Translations under genes and position numbers: made by a program
The notes under the pieces: generated by a model
Seen by the model: only the letters and a program-made list of their open reading frames with translations
The model's database searches: none
What the model was told of the DNA's origin: nothing
Shown here: in pieces, positions 42,661 to 52,306 of the stretch
How positions within the stretch are numbered: position 1 is the stretch's first letter
Layout: every line of letters begins with the position of its first letter
Origin: Flavitalea plasmicola
GTDB lineage: Bacteria > Bacteroidota > Bacteroidia > Chitinophagales > Chitinophagaceae
Length of the DNA stretch: 64,000 nucleotides
Assembly: GCF_030546645.1 (NCBI RefSeq)
Contig: NZ_JAUOTO010000004.1
Span: 434,001-498,000 of the forward strand
Reading direction: 5' to 3'

Positions 42661-45186
42661 ATGGATAACAATTTTTCAGCCCAGGTAAAGGAGATCATAT
42701 CTTTCAGTAGGGAGGAAGCGTTGCGTCTGGGGAACGATTTTATCGGTACGGAGCACTTATTGCTGGGTTTGATACGTGAGGGTGATAATACAGCCGTCCG
42801 CATCTTGAAAAGTTTCAATGTGGACCTGTATGAGTTGCGCAAGGAGGTGGAAATGGCAGTAAAGGACAAGACCGGTAAGAACATCGCCAATATCAATAGT
42901 CTTCCCCTGACCAAACAGGCGGAGAAAGTTATACGTGTGACGGTTTTAGAAGCGAAAGCATTGAAAAGCCCCACTGTAGAGACTGAACACCTGATGCTCT
43001 CTATATTAAAGAACAAAGAAAACATAGCAACTCAAATCTTAAATCAATTTGACGTGGATTACGACTTGTTCAGAAACGAATTAGGTGTTGTTAAAAGCAA
43101 CGACATCCGGAGCGAATACGCCGAAGAGAACGACGACGATTTCGACGAAGAAAAGAAGTATTCCCAGCAAAAAGCCCGGTCTGCGGGTAATGCCAAGAGC
43201 AAGACCCCTGTACTCGATAATTTCGGCAGGGACATCACGCGGCTGGCTGAAATGGGCGCACTTGATCCCATCGTCGGAAGGGAAGAAGAGATCGAAAGGG
43301 TATCCCAGATCCTTTCCCGTCGTAAAAAGAACAACCCGATCCTCATCGGGGAGCCTGGAGTAGGTAAGACTGCCATCGTGGAAGGTCTTGCACTCCGCAT
43401 CGTACAGCGCAAGGTCAGCCGGGTGCTGTTCGACAAACGCGTTATTTCCCTTGACCTTGCTGCCCTGGTAGCGGGTACCAAATACCGTGGTCAATTCGAA
43501 GAGAGAATGAAGGCGATCATGAACGAACTGGAAAAGAACCGTGACGTGATCCTCTTTATCGATGAGATCCACACGATCGTCGGCGCCGGCGGGGCCAGCG
43601 GATCGCTGGACGCCAGCAATATCTTCAAACCTGCGCTGGCAAGAGGTGAGCTGCAGTGCATCGGCGCCTCTACATTGGATGAATACCGTATGTATATCGA
43701 GAAGGACGGGGCTCTTGACCGCCGCTTCCAGAAAGTAATGGTAGATCCCCCCAGTGTAGACGAGACGATCCAGATACTCAACAACATCAAATCGAAATAC
43801 GAAGATTACCATAATGTCACCTACTCTGATGACGCTATCGATGCGTGCGTGAAGCTGAGCGACCGCTATATGACGGACCGCCTGCTGCCCGACAAGGCCA
43901 TCGACGTATTGGATGAAGTAGGCGCCAGGGTCCATCTGAAGAACATCAATGTTCCTCAGAATATCGTCGACCTTGAAAAGAAGATCGAAGATGTGAAGAA
44001 TGAAAAGAACAAGGTGGTAAAAAGCCAGAAGTTCGAAGAAGCCGCCAGCCTGCGGGACACCGAAAAACGTCTGCAGGAAGACCTGGAGAAGGCTAAGAAC
44101 GAATGGGAAGAAGAAAGCAAGCACAAACGCTATCCCATCGATGAGGAAAATATCGCTGAAGTGGTCAGCATGATGACGGGTATCCCGGTGAAGAGAATGG
44201 TGCAGGCTGAGAGCGAGAAACTCCGTAACATGTCTGTCGACATGCGCGGCATGGTGGTAGGACAGGACGAAGCCATCCAGAAAGTGGTGAAGGCCATCCA
44301 ACGTAACCGGGTAGGTCTGAAAGATCCCAAGAAGCCCATCGGCACGTTTATATTCCTTGGCCCCACGGGGGTAGGTAAGACCGAGCTGGCCAGAGCCCTG
44401 GCACGCTATATGTTCGACTCGGAAGATTCTCTCATCCGGATCGACATGAGTGAATACATGGAGAAATTCACGGTCAGCCGCCTGATCGGAGCGCCTCCGG
44501 GATATGTAGGATACGAAGAAGGCGGTCAGTTAACCGAAAGAGTCCGTCGCAAACCGTACTCTGTCATCCTGCTGGATGAGATCGAAAAAGCTCACCCGGA
44601 TATCTATAACATCCTGTTACAGGTGCTGGATGACGGTCAATTAACAGACGGTCTGGGTCGTAAAGTGGACTTTAAGAACACCCTGATCATCATGACCTCG
44701 AATATCGGAGTCCGTCAGCTGAAAGACTTCGGCGATGGTGTGGGTTTTGCCACGGCTGCCCGTACGCAAAATGCGGACGAGAACAACAAGGCCGTCATCG
44801 AGAAAGCGCTGAAACGTACTTTCAGCCCCGAATTCCTCAATAGGATCGACGACGTGGTGATCTTCAACTCCCTCAATAAGGAGCATATCTTCTCTATCAT
44901 CGACATCCTGATGAAGGGCGTGCTGAAACGTCTGAATACCCTGGGCTTTACCCTGGAGTTGACGGAAGACGCCAAGAACTTCATCGCAGACAAGGGATAC
45001 GACGCACAGTTCGGCGCCCGTCCGCTGCACAGGGCCATCCAGAAATACCTGGAAGATCCCCTGGCGGAAGAGATCCTGAACATGAGCATCAAGAACGGCG
45101 ATGTGTTGGTTGCTGATCTTGACGAAGAAAAGACGAAGATCAAATTCACGCTGAAAGAAAAGGCAAAAGAGAAATCTGAAGCTTAA
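42661..45186 (+). CDS. clpC: ClpC-type ATP-dependent protease ATPase subunit
   Basis: An 841-residue Hsp100 protein. Two Clp N-terminal repeats occupy residues 1-150 ([20 protein letters not shown]). The D1 AAA module has Walker [16 protein letters not shown] and Walker [12 protein letters not shown] UvrB/UvrC-like middle segment follows ([20 protein letters not shown]), which marks ClpC as opposed to ClpA. The D2 AAA module has [15 protein letters not shown] and a ClpP-docking loop region near [12 protein letters not shown]. It unfolds substrates for ClpP. A strong terminator follows at 45224. Confidence 0.97.
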   Translation: MDNNFSAQVKEIISFSREEALRLGNDFIGTEHLLLGLIREGDNTAVRILKSFNVDLYELRKEVEMAVKDKTGKNIANINSLPLTKQAEKVIRVTVLEAKALKSPTVETEHLMLSILKNKENIATQILNQFDVDYDLFRNELGVVKSNDIRSEYAEENDDDFDEEKKYSQQKARSAGNAKSKTPVLDNFGRDITRLAEMGALDPIVGREEEIERVSQILSRRKKNNPILIGEPGVGKTAIVEGLALRIVQRKVSRVLFDKRVISLDLAALVAGTKYRGQFEERMKAIMNELEKNRDVILFIDEIHTIVGAGGASGSLDASNIFKPALARGELQCIGASTLDEYRMYIEKDGALDRRFQKVMVDPPSVDETIQILNNIKSKYEDYHNVTYSDDAIDACVKLSDRYMTDRLLPDKAIDVLDEVGARVHLKNINVPQNIVDLEKKIEDVKNEKNKVVKSQKFEEAASLRDTEKRLQEDLEKAKNEWEEESKHKRYPIDEENIAEVVSMMTGIPVKRMVQAESEKLRNMSVDMRGMVVGQDEAIQKVVKAIQRNRVGLKDPKKPIGTFIFLGPTGVGKTELARALARYMFDSEDSLIRIDMSEYMEKFTVSRLIGAPPGYVGYEEGGQLTERVRRKPYSVILLDEIEKAHPDIYNILLQVLDDGQLTDGLGRKVDFKNTLIIMTSNIGVRQLKDFGDGVGFATAARTQNADENNKAVIEKALKRTFSPEFLNRIDDVVIFNSLNKEHIFSIIDILMKGVLKRLNTLGFTLELTEDAKNFIADKGYDAQFGARPLHRAIQKYLEDPLAEEILNMSIKNGDVLVADLDEEKTKIKFTLKEKAKEKSEA

Positions 45187-45223
45187 GCGTATATGGCCGG
45201 TGTGACCACCGGATAAATCATAC

Positions 45224-45263
45224 AGAGGCTGTCTCCATTTTACGAGACAGCCTCTTTTTTTTG
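45224..45263 (+). terminator. Terminator after clpC
   Basis: A perfect 12-pair stem AGAGGCTGTCTC / GAGACAGCCTCT with an 8-base loop is followed by eight T. It ends 17 bp before the cmk start codon. Confidence 0.95.
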
Positions 45264-45279
45264 TAAATTGGCGGCGTAT

Positions 45280-45963
45280 ATGGAAGGAAAAACGATCATC
45301 ATTACTATCGACGGCTGGAGCTCTACAGGGAAGAGCACGCTTGCCAGACAGCTGGCGCGCGACCTGAAATACAAGTATATTGACAGCGGCGCCATGTACC
45401 GCGCTATTACGCTCTATTTCCTCCGTAATCATGTCGACTGGACGCAGACCGGAGCTGTACAGAAAGCCCTTCAGCAGATCAAGCTGGAGTTTGTCGCCAA
45501 TCACAAATCCGGTCTCTCGGAAATGTGGCTCAATGGAGAAAATGTAGAATACGTCATCCGTGACCTGGTAATTGCCGAGAAGGTTAGCGAGGTGGCGGCC
45601 GTCAAGGCGGTGAGGGAATTCGCCGTGGCGCAACAGCGGAACATGGGTAAGGATAAAGGTATCGTCATGGATGGCAGGGATATCGGGACCACTGTTTTCC
45701 CCGATGCGGAGCTGAAGATCTTTATGACGGCGGATGAATCGGTGCGGGTGCAAAGAAGGTACAAGGAGCTCTTCCAGAAAAATCCCAATGTCACCCTGGA
45801 AGAAGTAAGGCATAACCTGGAGATGCGGGATTATATCGACTCACACCGGAAAGTAAGCCCGCTTCGGAAAGCGGAGGATGCCGTGGTGCTGGATAATTCA
45901 CATCTGACGATGAAGCAGCAGCTGGAGATTGCGCAGCAGTGGACGCGGGAGAGGCTTGGATAA
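45280..45963 (+). CDS. cmk: Cytidylate kinase
   Basis: A 227-residue CMP kinase. The ATG at 45280 is used, since the TTG 12 bp upstream lies next to the terminator T-run. P-loop IDGWSSTGKSTLARQLARDL; the CMP-specific segments DSGAMYRAITLYFLRNH and VMDGRDIGTTVFPDAELKIF are conserved. It phosphorylates CMP and dCMP. The length is normal. Confidence 0.97.
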   Translation: MEGKTIIITIDGWSSTGKSTLARQLARDLKYKYIDSGAMYRAITLYFLRNHVDWTQTGAVQKALQQIKLEFVANHKSGLSEMWLNGENVEYVIRDLVIAEKVSEVAAVKAVREFAVAQQRNMGKDKGIVMDGRDIGTTVFPDAELKIFMTADESVRVQRRYKELFQKNPNVTLEEVRHNLEMRDYIDSHRKVSPLRKAEDAVVLDNSHLTMKQQLEIAQQWTRERLG

Positions 45964-45984
45964 GCCCCGATCTGTTAAAGTGCC

Positions 45985-48396
45985 CTATTCGCTTCTCAAA
46001 CTTTTCACCGGGTTGGCCATAGCCGCCCTGATCGACTGAAAACTTACAGTGACCAGGGCGATAGATACGGAAATCAATCCGGCAGCTATAAAAATACCCG
46101 CACCTATGTCAATACGGTAAGCAAAATCCTGCAGCCATTTATTCATGATCAGCCATGCAAAGGGGGCGGCAACTAAAATGGCGATCACTACCAATTTGAG
46201 AAAGCTGGAAGACAAGATGGTGACAACCTGCATTACCGTGGCACCCAATACTTTTCGGATGCCTATTTCTTTTATACGTTGATGTGCTGCCAGGTGGGCA
46301 AGACCAAACAAGCCCAGACAGCAAATGGCAATGGAGAGCATTGTGGCCATGGTAATGATCTCCTGCCAGCGTTGCTCCTGCTGATATTGCTTCGCGTTCA
46401 GTTCGTCTACAAACTGGTATTGATAAACAGCCTGCGGGATCGCCGCCTTATAGGCTTTTTCCAAGGCTGCCATCCCTTCTTTTTGACGGCTTTTCTCCAG
46501 TTTCACCAGTATACTGCCACCAAACCAGCTGCTCATGAACATTACCATAGGCTTTATGGGCTCTCTTAAAGAGCCAACATGAAAATCTTTTATTACGCCG
46601 ATGACGGTCTTCGGTTCCTTATCAAAATATTCATCTGTCTTAAGCCGTATGCCAATGGGGTGTTGAAGCCGGGCTGCTTTTACAAAAGCTTCATTTACAA
46701 TAACGGAATGGCTGCTGTCATTTGGGAATGAAGGTGAAAAATTACGGCCTGCCTTAAGCGGGATCCCCAATACGGATAAATAATTCCCATCAATTACCTT
46801 ATGGATCGCTTCGACCGTGCGATCCTCTAATTTTACCTCAAAGGAGCTTTCCCCGCCGCCTAAAGACACTGCCTTTATAGCTGGCGACTTTGCCAGTTCA
46901 TTCCTTATGAATCGATAAATGGGCGTGACCGCCCTGTCCCCGGGAATCTGCGTTAGTATTACCTGATGCGGATCGTATCCCAGGTCTTTGGTTCGTATAA
47001 AGTTCATCTGTTTGTAATAAACCAGCGTAGCTATCAATAAGAACACGGCGAGGGAGAACTGGAACACTACCAAGCTTCTTCCGAAAAAATTACGACCGGA
47101 TAGTTTTTGTTTGTTATACAGTACTTCCTTTGCGTTGAAGCCTGACAGGATCCGGGCGGGATAAACGCCGGTAAACAGAGTAACAACGGAGAGGATAGCT
47201 ATGAGCGTAGAAAGCAGCTGTCCATTGAAGGAATCGATGATTAAAATGTGCTTGTTCGTTAAATGATTAAAGACGGGCAATGAAAGTGTTGTCAGCAGTA
47301 CGGCAAGCATAAAAGCAATTACACATAATACGGCGGACTCGCTGAGAAACTGCAGGATGATCTGAGAACGGCTGCCACCTGTTATTTTTCTTATGCCCAC
47401 TTCTTTGGCCCTTTTCAAAGAATCTGCAATACTGATATTGATAAAATTGATGCTGGCCATTAAGAGGATAAAAACAGCGATGGCCATAAAAAGGTAAGAG
47501 AAAACAGGGCTGCTGCCGTTGACAACGCCAGCCTCCAGGCCCATTTCCAAAGGATGCAAATGCATGTCGGTGACAGGTTGCAAGCCATAACTCATTTCGG
47601 GATCGAAGCCATAGGTCTTTATGTTCTCCGAGACCTGATCTTTGGCATAGAGGGAATAGATCCTGTTAAACTTTTGAATGACGGCATTTTTATCTGCATT
47701 TGGGCGGAGCAACACGAAAGTACCCAGGTATGCATTAAGCCATGCCTTGTCCTCAAAGGAAAGCTGCATGAATTTCATGGGCAGAAGCAGATCGAATTGA
47801 ATGGATGAGTTCTCCCTGATGTTTTTTGCCACACCGGTGATCAGCAATGGTTTGCCCAGGCGTTTTGCGGAGGGATCTGCGTCCAGCTGAAGCTGTTTGC
47901 CAATGACATCCGTACTGTTAAAGAGCCTTATAGCAGCGGATTCGGTGATAACCACCGAATTAATATCCTTCAAAGCTGTCGTAGGATCTCCAAGCAGCAA
48001 AGGGAAGGAAAAGATGTTGAAAAAGCTTTCGTCTGCAAACAAGAGCTTAAGATGAAGGCTTTTATTATCAGTCATTACGTCCCCGGAAATATCACCCCCC
48101 ATCACCCTTACATAATCCGATACCTCCGGCACTCCTGCCTTAAAAGCGGGACCCTGTACCTGGCCTGTTCCGCCACTGATGGATCTCCTGCCCCCTTTTT
48201 TGTCCAACATGGACGTGGTAATGCGGTAGAGATCAGGATTTTTTAGATGAAAGCTGTCAAAGCTCGTTTCATCTTTCCAATACAGTACGGCCAGCAGTAC
48301 ACAGCAAATACCCGCCGCCAACCCAATAATATTAATGGAGGAATACAATTTGTTCTGCCGGAGGTGCCGAAAGGTGATTTTTATGAACCCGATCAT
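45985..48396 (-). CDS. ABC transporter permease (MacB/FtsX-type)
   Basis: An 803-residue protein with two FtsX modules, as usual in Bacteroidota. It has an N-terminal membrane helix (LYSSINIIGLAAGICCVLLA), a large periplasmic MacB-like domain, three helices around residues 290-430, a second periplasmic domain after NFFGRSLVVFQFSLAVFLLI, and three C-terminal helices including AHQRIKEIGIRKVLGATVMQ, the FtsX signature. Such permeases transmit force across the periplasm in export of peptides or drugs or in stress sensing. No ATPase or membrane fusion gene is adjacent. Confidence 0.92.
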   Translation of the reverse strand: MIGFIKITFRHLRQNKLYSSINIIGLAAGICCVLLAVLYWKDETSFDSFHLKNPDLYRITTSMLDKKGGRRSISGGTGQVQGPAFKAGVPEVSDYVRVMGGDISGDVMTDNKSLHLKLLFADESFFNIFSFPLLLGDPTTALKDINSVVITESAAIRLFNSTDVIGKQLQLDADPSAKRLGKPLLITGVAKNIRENSSIQFDLLLPMKFMQLSFEDKAWLNAYLGTFVLLRPNADKNAVIQKFNRIYSLYAKDQVSENIKTYGFDPEMSYGLQPVTDMHLHPLEMGLEAGVVNGSSPVFSYLFMAIAVFILLMASINFINISIADSLKRAKEVGIRKITGGSRSQIILQFLSESAVLCVIAFMLAVLLTTLSLPVFNHLTNKHILIIDSFNGQLLSTLIAILSVVTLFTGVYPARILSGFNAKEVLYNKQKLSGRNFFGRSLVVFQFSLAVFLLIATLVYYKQMNFIRTKDLGYDPHQVILTQIPGDRAVTPIYRFIRNELAKSPAIKAVSLGGGESSFEVKLEDRTVEAIHKVIDGNYLSVLGIPLKAGRNFSPSFPNDSSHSVIVNEAFVKAARLQHPIGIRLKTDEYFDKEPKTVIGVIKDFHVGSLREPIKPMVMFMSSWFGGSILVKLEKSRQKEGMAALEKAYKAAIPQAVYQYQFVDELNAKQYQQEQRWQEIITMATMLSIAICCLGLFGLAHLAAHQRIKEIGIRKVLGATVMQVVTILSSSFLKLVVIAILVAAPFAWLIMNKWLQDFAYRIDIGAGIFIAAGLISVSIALVTVSFQSIRAAMANPVKSLRSE

Positions 48397-48430
48397 GGGT
48401 GGCTATTTAGGTATTACAATATAAGACAAA

Positions 48431-48453
48431 AAACCCCGCAAGACGCGGGGTTT
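48431..48453 (-). terminator. Terminator after glnN
   Basis: The nine-pair stem AAACCCCGC / GCGGGGTTT with a five-base loop lies 42 bp downstream of the glnN stop. On the minus strand it is followed by further T (TTTGTCTT). Confidence 0.85.
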
Positions 48454-48494
48454 GATTGTTTAGACTTTAACCTATTGGGGCCTTCGACCACTTT

Positions 48495-50687
48495 TTAGCG
48501 CAAGAACAACATTTCGCGGTATTTCGAGAGCACCCACTCATTGTCGTCGACCAGCAGTTCCAGCTTGTCCACGGAATAGCGGATCTCGTCGAAGAAGGGC
48601 TCTTTCACCTGGCTGTTGTAGGCAATGGCCTTGGTGCGGGTGTCGCCGATGGCGTTGGCGATCTTGCGGGCCTCGATCATCTTTTCCACCAGCGCGCTGA
48701 CCTTGCTGATGTGCTCGGAGATCTTTTCCAGGATGGTTTTCTGATTGGAATAGGCGCTGTCCTTCAGGCCCAGTTCCTTCAGACCCTTGATATTTTCAAT
48801 CAGTGTATTCTGATATTTGATAGCAGCCGGGAGGATGTGGCTGGTAGCCAGCTCACCCATGACCCGGGCTTCGATCTGAACGCGCTTGATATATTTTTCC
48901 AGCTCGATCTCGTGACGGGCTTCCAGTTCGATGTGGGTGTATACGCCATTGGCTTCGTACAGGTGCTTGGCCTTGTCGGTGACCATTGCATCCAGGGCCA
49001 GCGGCGTGGTGCGTACGTTGGGCAGACCGCGTCTTTCGGCTTCATGATGCCATTCTTCGCTGTAACCGTCGCCTTCGAACAGCACTTTTTCGCTGCTGAC
49101 CACGTATTCGCGGATCACGTGCATGATGGCTATTTCTTTCTTGTCGCCTTTCTCGATCAGGGCATCTACATCCTTTTTGAATTTCTTCAGGGTTTCAGCC
49201 AGGATGGTGTTGACGGCGATCATCGCGTTGGCGCAGTTGGCGTTGCTGCCTACGGCACGGAACTCGAACTTGTTGCCTGTGAAAGCAAAAGGAGAGGTGC
49301 GGTTGCGATCCGTATTGTCCAGTAACAGCTCGGGAATGCTGCGGTGAAGGTCCAGCTTCAGGATGGCCTCATCCTGCTCGTCGAACTTATCACCCACTCT
49401 TTCCTTCACGTCAGCCAGCACCTTGCTCAGGTACTCACCGATGAATACTGAAATGATAGCGGGAGGAGCTTCATTGGCACCCAGGCGGAAATCATTGCCG
49501 GCAGAGGCGATGGAAGCTCTCAGCACGTCGGAGTAGTCATACACCGCCTTGATGGTATTAACGAAGAAGGTGAGGAACATGAGGTTGGTCTTCGGCGTCT
49601 TGCCGGGAGCCAGCAGGTTCACGCCTGTATCCGTGGCCATGCTCCAGTTGTTGTGCTTGCCGCTGCCGTTGATGCCAGCGAAAGGTTTTTCATGCAGCAG
49701 TACGCGCAGACGATGGCGGCGGGCTACACGGTCCATGACGTCCATCAGCAGGATGTTGTGGTCAACGGCTACGCTGACCTCTTCGAAGATAGGAGCGCAC
49801 TCGAATTGTGCAGGAGCCACTTCATTGTGACGGGTGCGCAGGGGAATACCCAATTTATAGGCTTCCTGCTCGTAGTCACGCATGAAGGCATAGATCCTTT
49901 CAGGGATGCTGCCGAAATAATGGTCTTCCAGCTGCTGGCCTTTGGCGGGAGAGTGACCGAATACGGTACGGCCGCTGAGGACCAGGTCGGGGCGGGCATT
50001 GAACAGCCCTTCGTCGATGACGAAATATTCCTGTTCCCATCCCAACGTGGCAGTAACCTTATTGACGTTCTTATCGAAATAATGACAAACCTCTACAGCT
50101 GCCTTGTCCAGGGCCGCCAGGGCTTTCAGCAGGGGCGCTTTGTAATCCAGGGACTCGCCCGTGTAGGATACGAAGATAGTGGGGATACAAAGGGTCTTGC
50201 CGGCTCCGATCTCCATGACGAAGGCGGGAGAGGAGGGATCCCATGCCGTATAACCACGGGCTTCGAAAGTGGCTCTCAATCCTCCGCTGGGAAAGGAAGA
50301 GGCATCGGGCTCCTGCTGGATCAGGGCGGCTCCGTCAAATTCTTCGATTGCCGTACCATCGCTCTTTATCGTAAAGAAGGAATCATGCTTTTCTGCGGTG
50401 GTTCCCGTAAGCGGCTGGAACCAGTGTGTGAAGTGGGTAACACCTTTCCCTTCCGCCCATTGCCGCATGCCGGAGGCGATCTGGTTGGCAACAACACGAT
50501 CAATTTTCTTACCACCCTTGATGGATGCGAGTAAACTCTTATAGGCCTCGTCACTTAAAAACTCACGAGCGGTTTTCAGCGTGAATACATTCTCACCAAA
50601 GATAGCTGTGATCTTGGTAGAGCCAGGTAGCTGGCTTTCTGCGGTGGTAGTCAAATTGTCGATGGCTTTAAATCTTAATGATGACAT
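48495..50687 (-). CDS. glnN: Glutamine synthetase type III
   Basis: A 730-residue GSIII, the long form common in Bacteroidota and cyanobacteria. Visible motifs: the ammonia/glutamate site TLGWEQEYFVIDEGLFNARP, LRTRHNEVAPAQFECAPIFE, the ATP-binding KPFAGINGSGKHNNWSM and the NRTSPFAFTGNKFEFRAVGS segment. It assimilates ammonium into glutamine. The AT-rich 285 bp upstream must contain its promoter. No adenylylation-type GSI gene is seen in the window. Confidence 0.97.
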   Translation of the reverse strand: MSSLRFKAIDNLTTTAESQLPGSTKITAIFGENVFTLKTAREFLSDEAYKSLLASIKGGKKIDRVVANQIASGMRQWAEGKGVTHFTHWFQPLTGTTAEKHDSFFTIKSDGTAIEEFDGAALIQQEPDASSFPSGGLRATFEARGYTAWDPSSPAFVMEIGAGKTLCIPTIFVSYTGESLDYKAPLLKALAALDKAAVEVCHYFDKNVNKVTATLGWEQEYFVIDEGLFNARPDLVLSGRTVFGHSPAKGQQLEDHYFGSIPERIYAFMRDYEQEAYKLGIPLRTRHNEVAPAQFECAPIFEEVSVAVDHNILLMDVMDRVARRHRLRVLLHEKPFAGINGSGKHNNWSMATDTGVNLLAPGKTPKTNLMFLTFFVNTIKAVYDYSDVLRASIASAGNDFRLGANEAPPAIISVFIGEYLSKVLADVKERVGDKFDEQDEAILKLDLHRSIPELLLDNTDRNRTSPFAFTGNKFEFRAVGSNANCANAMIAVNTILAETLKKFKKDVDALIEKGDKKEIAIMHVIREYVVSSEKVLFEGDGYSEEWHHEAERRGLPNVRTTPLALDAMVTDKAKHLYEANGVYTHIELEARHEIELEKYIKRVQIEARVMGELATSHILPAAIKYQNTLIENIKGLKELGLKDSAYSNQKTILEKISEHISKVSALVEKMIEARKIANAIGDTRTKAIAYNSQVKEPFFDEIRYSVDKLELLVDDNEWVLSKYREMLFLR

Positions 50688-50972
50688 GCTGTAAAGTTTT
50701 AGCGAAACTAAAACATCGCAGCCTATAAAACAATTTTTTGGAATCCGGGGCCTAAATATGGAAAGGCATCAACAAAAAAAGTCAAAAAAAATATGTTTTG
50801 GATATTTTGAAGGTGTTTTTTATGTTTTTTTTATTCATATCAAATAATTCTAATCCATTACATATTAGATATATATTGATATTTGCTCATGTTTAAGCTG
50901 GTTTTGAATAAAATTTAGGCTTTAAAAATAATATCCACATTTTGTTCAATGAATCGTGAAATGTTGTGATTT
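50688..50972. other. AT-rich intergenic region upstream of glnN
   Basis: These 285 bp between the glnN start and the stop of the next minus-strand gene hold no coding frame. Long A and T tracts (for example GTCAAAAAAAATATG near 50785) suggest curved DNA. A clear TAnnTTTG element for glnN on the minus strand was not found. Confidence 0.5.
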
Positions 50973-52304
50973 TTATTTAAAAATGTAGGTGGTTAATGCA
51001 TTTTTCAATTTTAGGAAAGGAGGGGAGGCCTGCAACGTTGCCATGCAAGGTGCGAGCAGGAAGGGAAGGTAGATGCTACGATAGCGGACGATCGCACCCA
51101 CGAAAGGGATGATGTAGCCGATCAGGAGCATGCCGGGGAGGGCGAGAAGAAGACAAGCTGCGAGCAGTGAGCTGCGAGCGGTGAGCTGGGGGCTGAGAGC
51201 GGCGAGCTTTGAGCTGAGAGCGGCGAGCTGTGAGCTCTGAGCTTCAAGCTTCAAGCTGCAAGCTGCAAGCCTTGAGTTTTGAGCAGGAGCTTTTCGTTTG
51301 TGGCTTGCAGCCCGGATAAGCGCCAGCAGGGCCAGGATCCAGATGGCATAAAGCTCCAGGGAGAAAAAGAGATAGATCTTCTGTCCTCCGGCGCCGGGGG
51401 TGGGTTGGAACAGTCCATTGAATAACGCGTCCGGGAGGACGTGCCACAGGCTATTCCAGGTGGGTTCCAGCAGGGGCAGGGGGATACGGGAATTACCGGT
51501 AAGCGATTGATATTCCTGTTGCCGGGAGCTGAGGGTGTGCGGGATCAGGGCGAGGATAGGAGGGTTTGCCCAGGAGAGCAGGGATATAAGCAGTATAAGC
51601 GCTGCTGCGGCGATCAGGAGGGTACGGCGGCGGAGGTGCATTTCAGCTGCTGTCCACCAGGCAAGGGCGGGCAGCAATCCTATGGCGATGGCGGGGCGGA
51701 AGAAGATGGTGAGGCCGGTGAGCGCAAGGCCCAGGAGGATGCGGCCGGTTGTCCAACCTGTTCTGAAAGAGCGGTGAAGGGTATAGAAAAGCCACCCCAG
51801 CATGGCGTAAATGATCCCTTCGGTGTGCATGCAGGATGTCCAGAACAGGACGGAAGGCAACAGCAGCATGGAGGCTGCGCTAAGCGTGTCATGACCAAAC
51901 CTTTCATAAAAAACGCGGAACAGGGCGATGTGACCGCCGAAGGTGAGGAAGGTGAAGAAGAGGGTGTTGATATAGAAATTATCAAATGACAGGAAGTTGA
52001 AAAGCACATGCGTCCATTCGATGAGGTTATGCGGCAGGTAGGCGAGGGAGGAGTTGTCTGCCCAGAAGGCATGGAAGTCGGTGAACAACAGGTGGCGGGT
52101 GACAAAGCTATCCTGGAAGAAAAGCCATATGTCTCCGTGGTTGGGATAATATTTATATGCGACCCAGGTATGCAGGCATCCTGCGGCTATCCGCAGCGCA
52201 AAAAAGGCGAGCAGCATGCCGGGCTGGATGTCCCTGAAGAAAGGTCGACGGGTGATGATCCATCCCAGGACGGCCGCATAAATAATAAACAAAAGGATGT
52301 GCAT
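50973..52304 (-). CDS. Multi-pass membrane protein with AGCT microrepeat insertion
   Basis: A 443-residue inner-membrane protein with about ten hydrophobic helices, similar in style to polymerase or dolichyl-mannosyltransferase-like (GT39/EpsG) proteins. It shows LIEWTHVLFNFLSFDNFYIN, LPSVLFWTSCMHTEGIIYAM and a long conserved loop HGDIWLFFQDS near the start. About residues 340-385 are an unusual alternation of Leu, Ala, Ser and Gln (LEAQSSQLAALSSKLAALSP) encoded by AGCT-rich microrepeats. It stops the next gene by 2 bp and probably acts with the glycosyltransferase in polysaccharide synthesis. Confidence 0.75.
   Translation of the reverse strand: MHILLFIIYAAVLGWIITRRPFFRDIQPGMLLAFFALRIAAGCLHTWVAYKYYPNHGDIWLFFQDSFVTRHLLFTDFHAFWADNSSLAYLPHNLIEWTHVLFNFLSFDNFYINTLFFTFLTFGGHIALFRVFYERFGHDTLSAASMLLLPSVLFWTSCMHTEGIIYAMLGWLFYTLHRSFRTGWTTGRILLGLALTGLTIFFRPAIAIGLLPALAWWTAAEMHLRRRTLLIAAAALILLISLLSWANPPILALIPHTLSSRQQEYQSLTGNSRIPLPLLEPTWNSLWHVLPDALFNGLFQPTPGAGGQKIYLFFSLELYAIWILALLALIRAASHKRKAPAQNSRLAACSLKLEAQSSQLAALSSKLAALSPQLTARSSLLAACLLLALPGMLLIGYIIPFVGAIVRYRSIYLPFLLAPCMATLQASPPFLKLKNALTTYIFK
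51155..51290. repeat. AGCT-rich microrepeat tract inside a coding gene
   Basis: About 14 degenerate units of 7-14 bp of the form GAGCTG(C/T)GAGC or CAAGCTGCAAGCT follow each other. Because the units are often multiples of seven, the encoded peptide drifts through Leu/Ala/Ser/Gln. It looks like slippage-driven expansion. Confidence 0.75.
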
Positions 52305-52306
52305 GG

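Noticed and set aside
43081-44301. Long minus-strand open frame inside clpC
   Set aside because: It is a codon-bias shadow of clpC, which is unambiguous on the plus strand.
44641-45813. 390-codon minus-strand frame across the end of clpC and cmk
   Set aside because: It crosses a strong terminator and two conserved genes on the other strand; no protein family is visible.
49653-50534. 293-codon plus-strand frame inside glnN
   Set aside because: It is antisense to the conserved glutamine synthetase III gene and has no family resemblance.
51155-51290. CRISPR array
   Set aside because: The units are 7-14 bp, not separated by unique spacers, and lie inside a coding gene; no cas genes are present.
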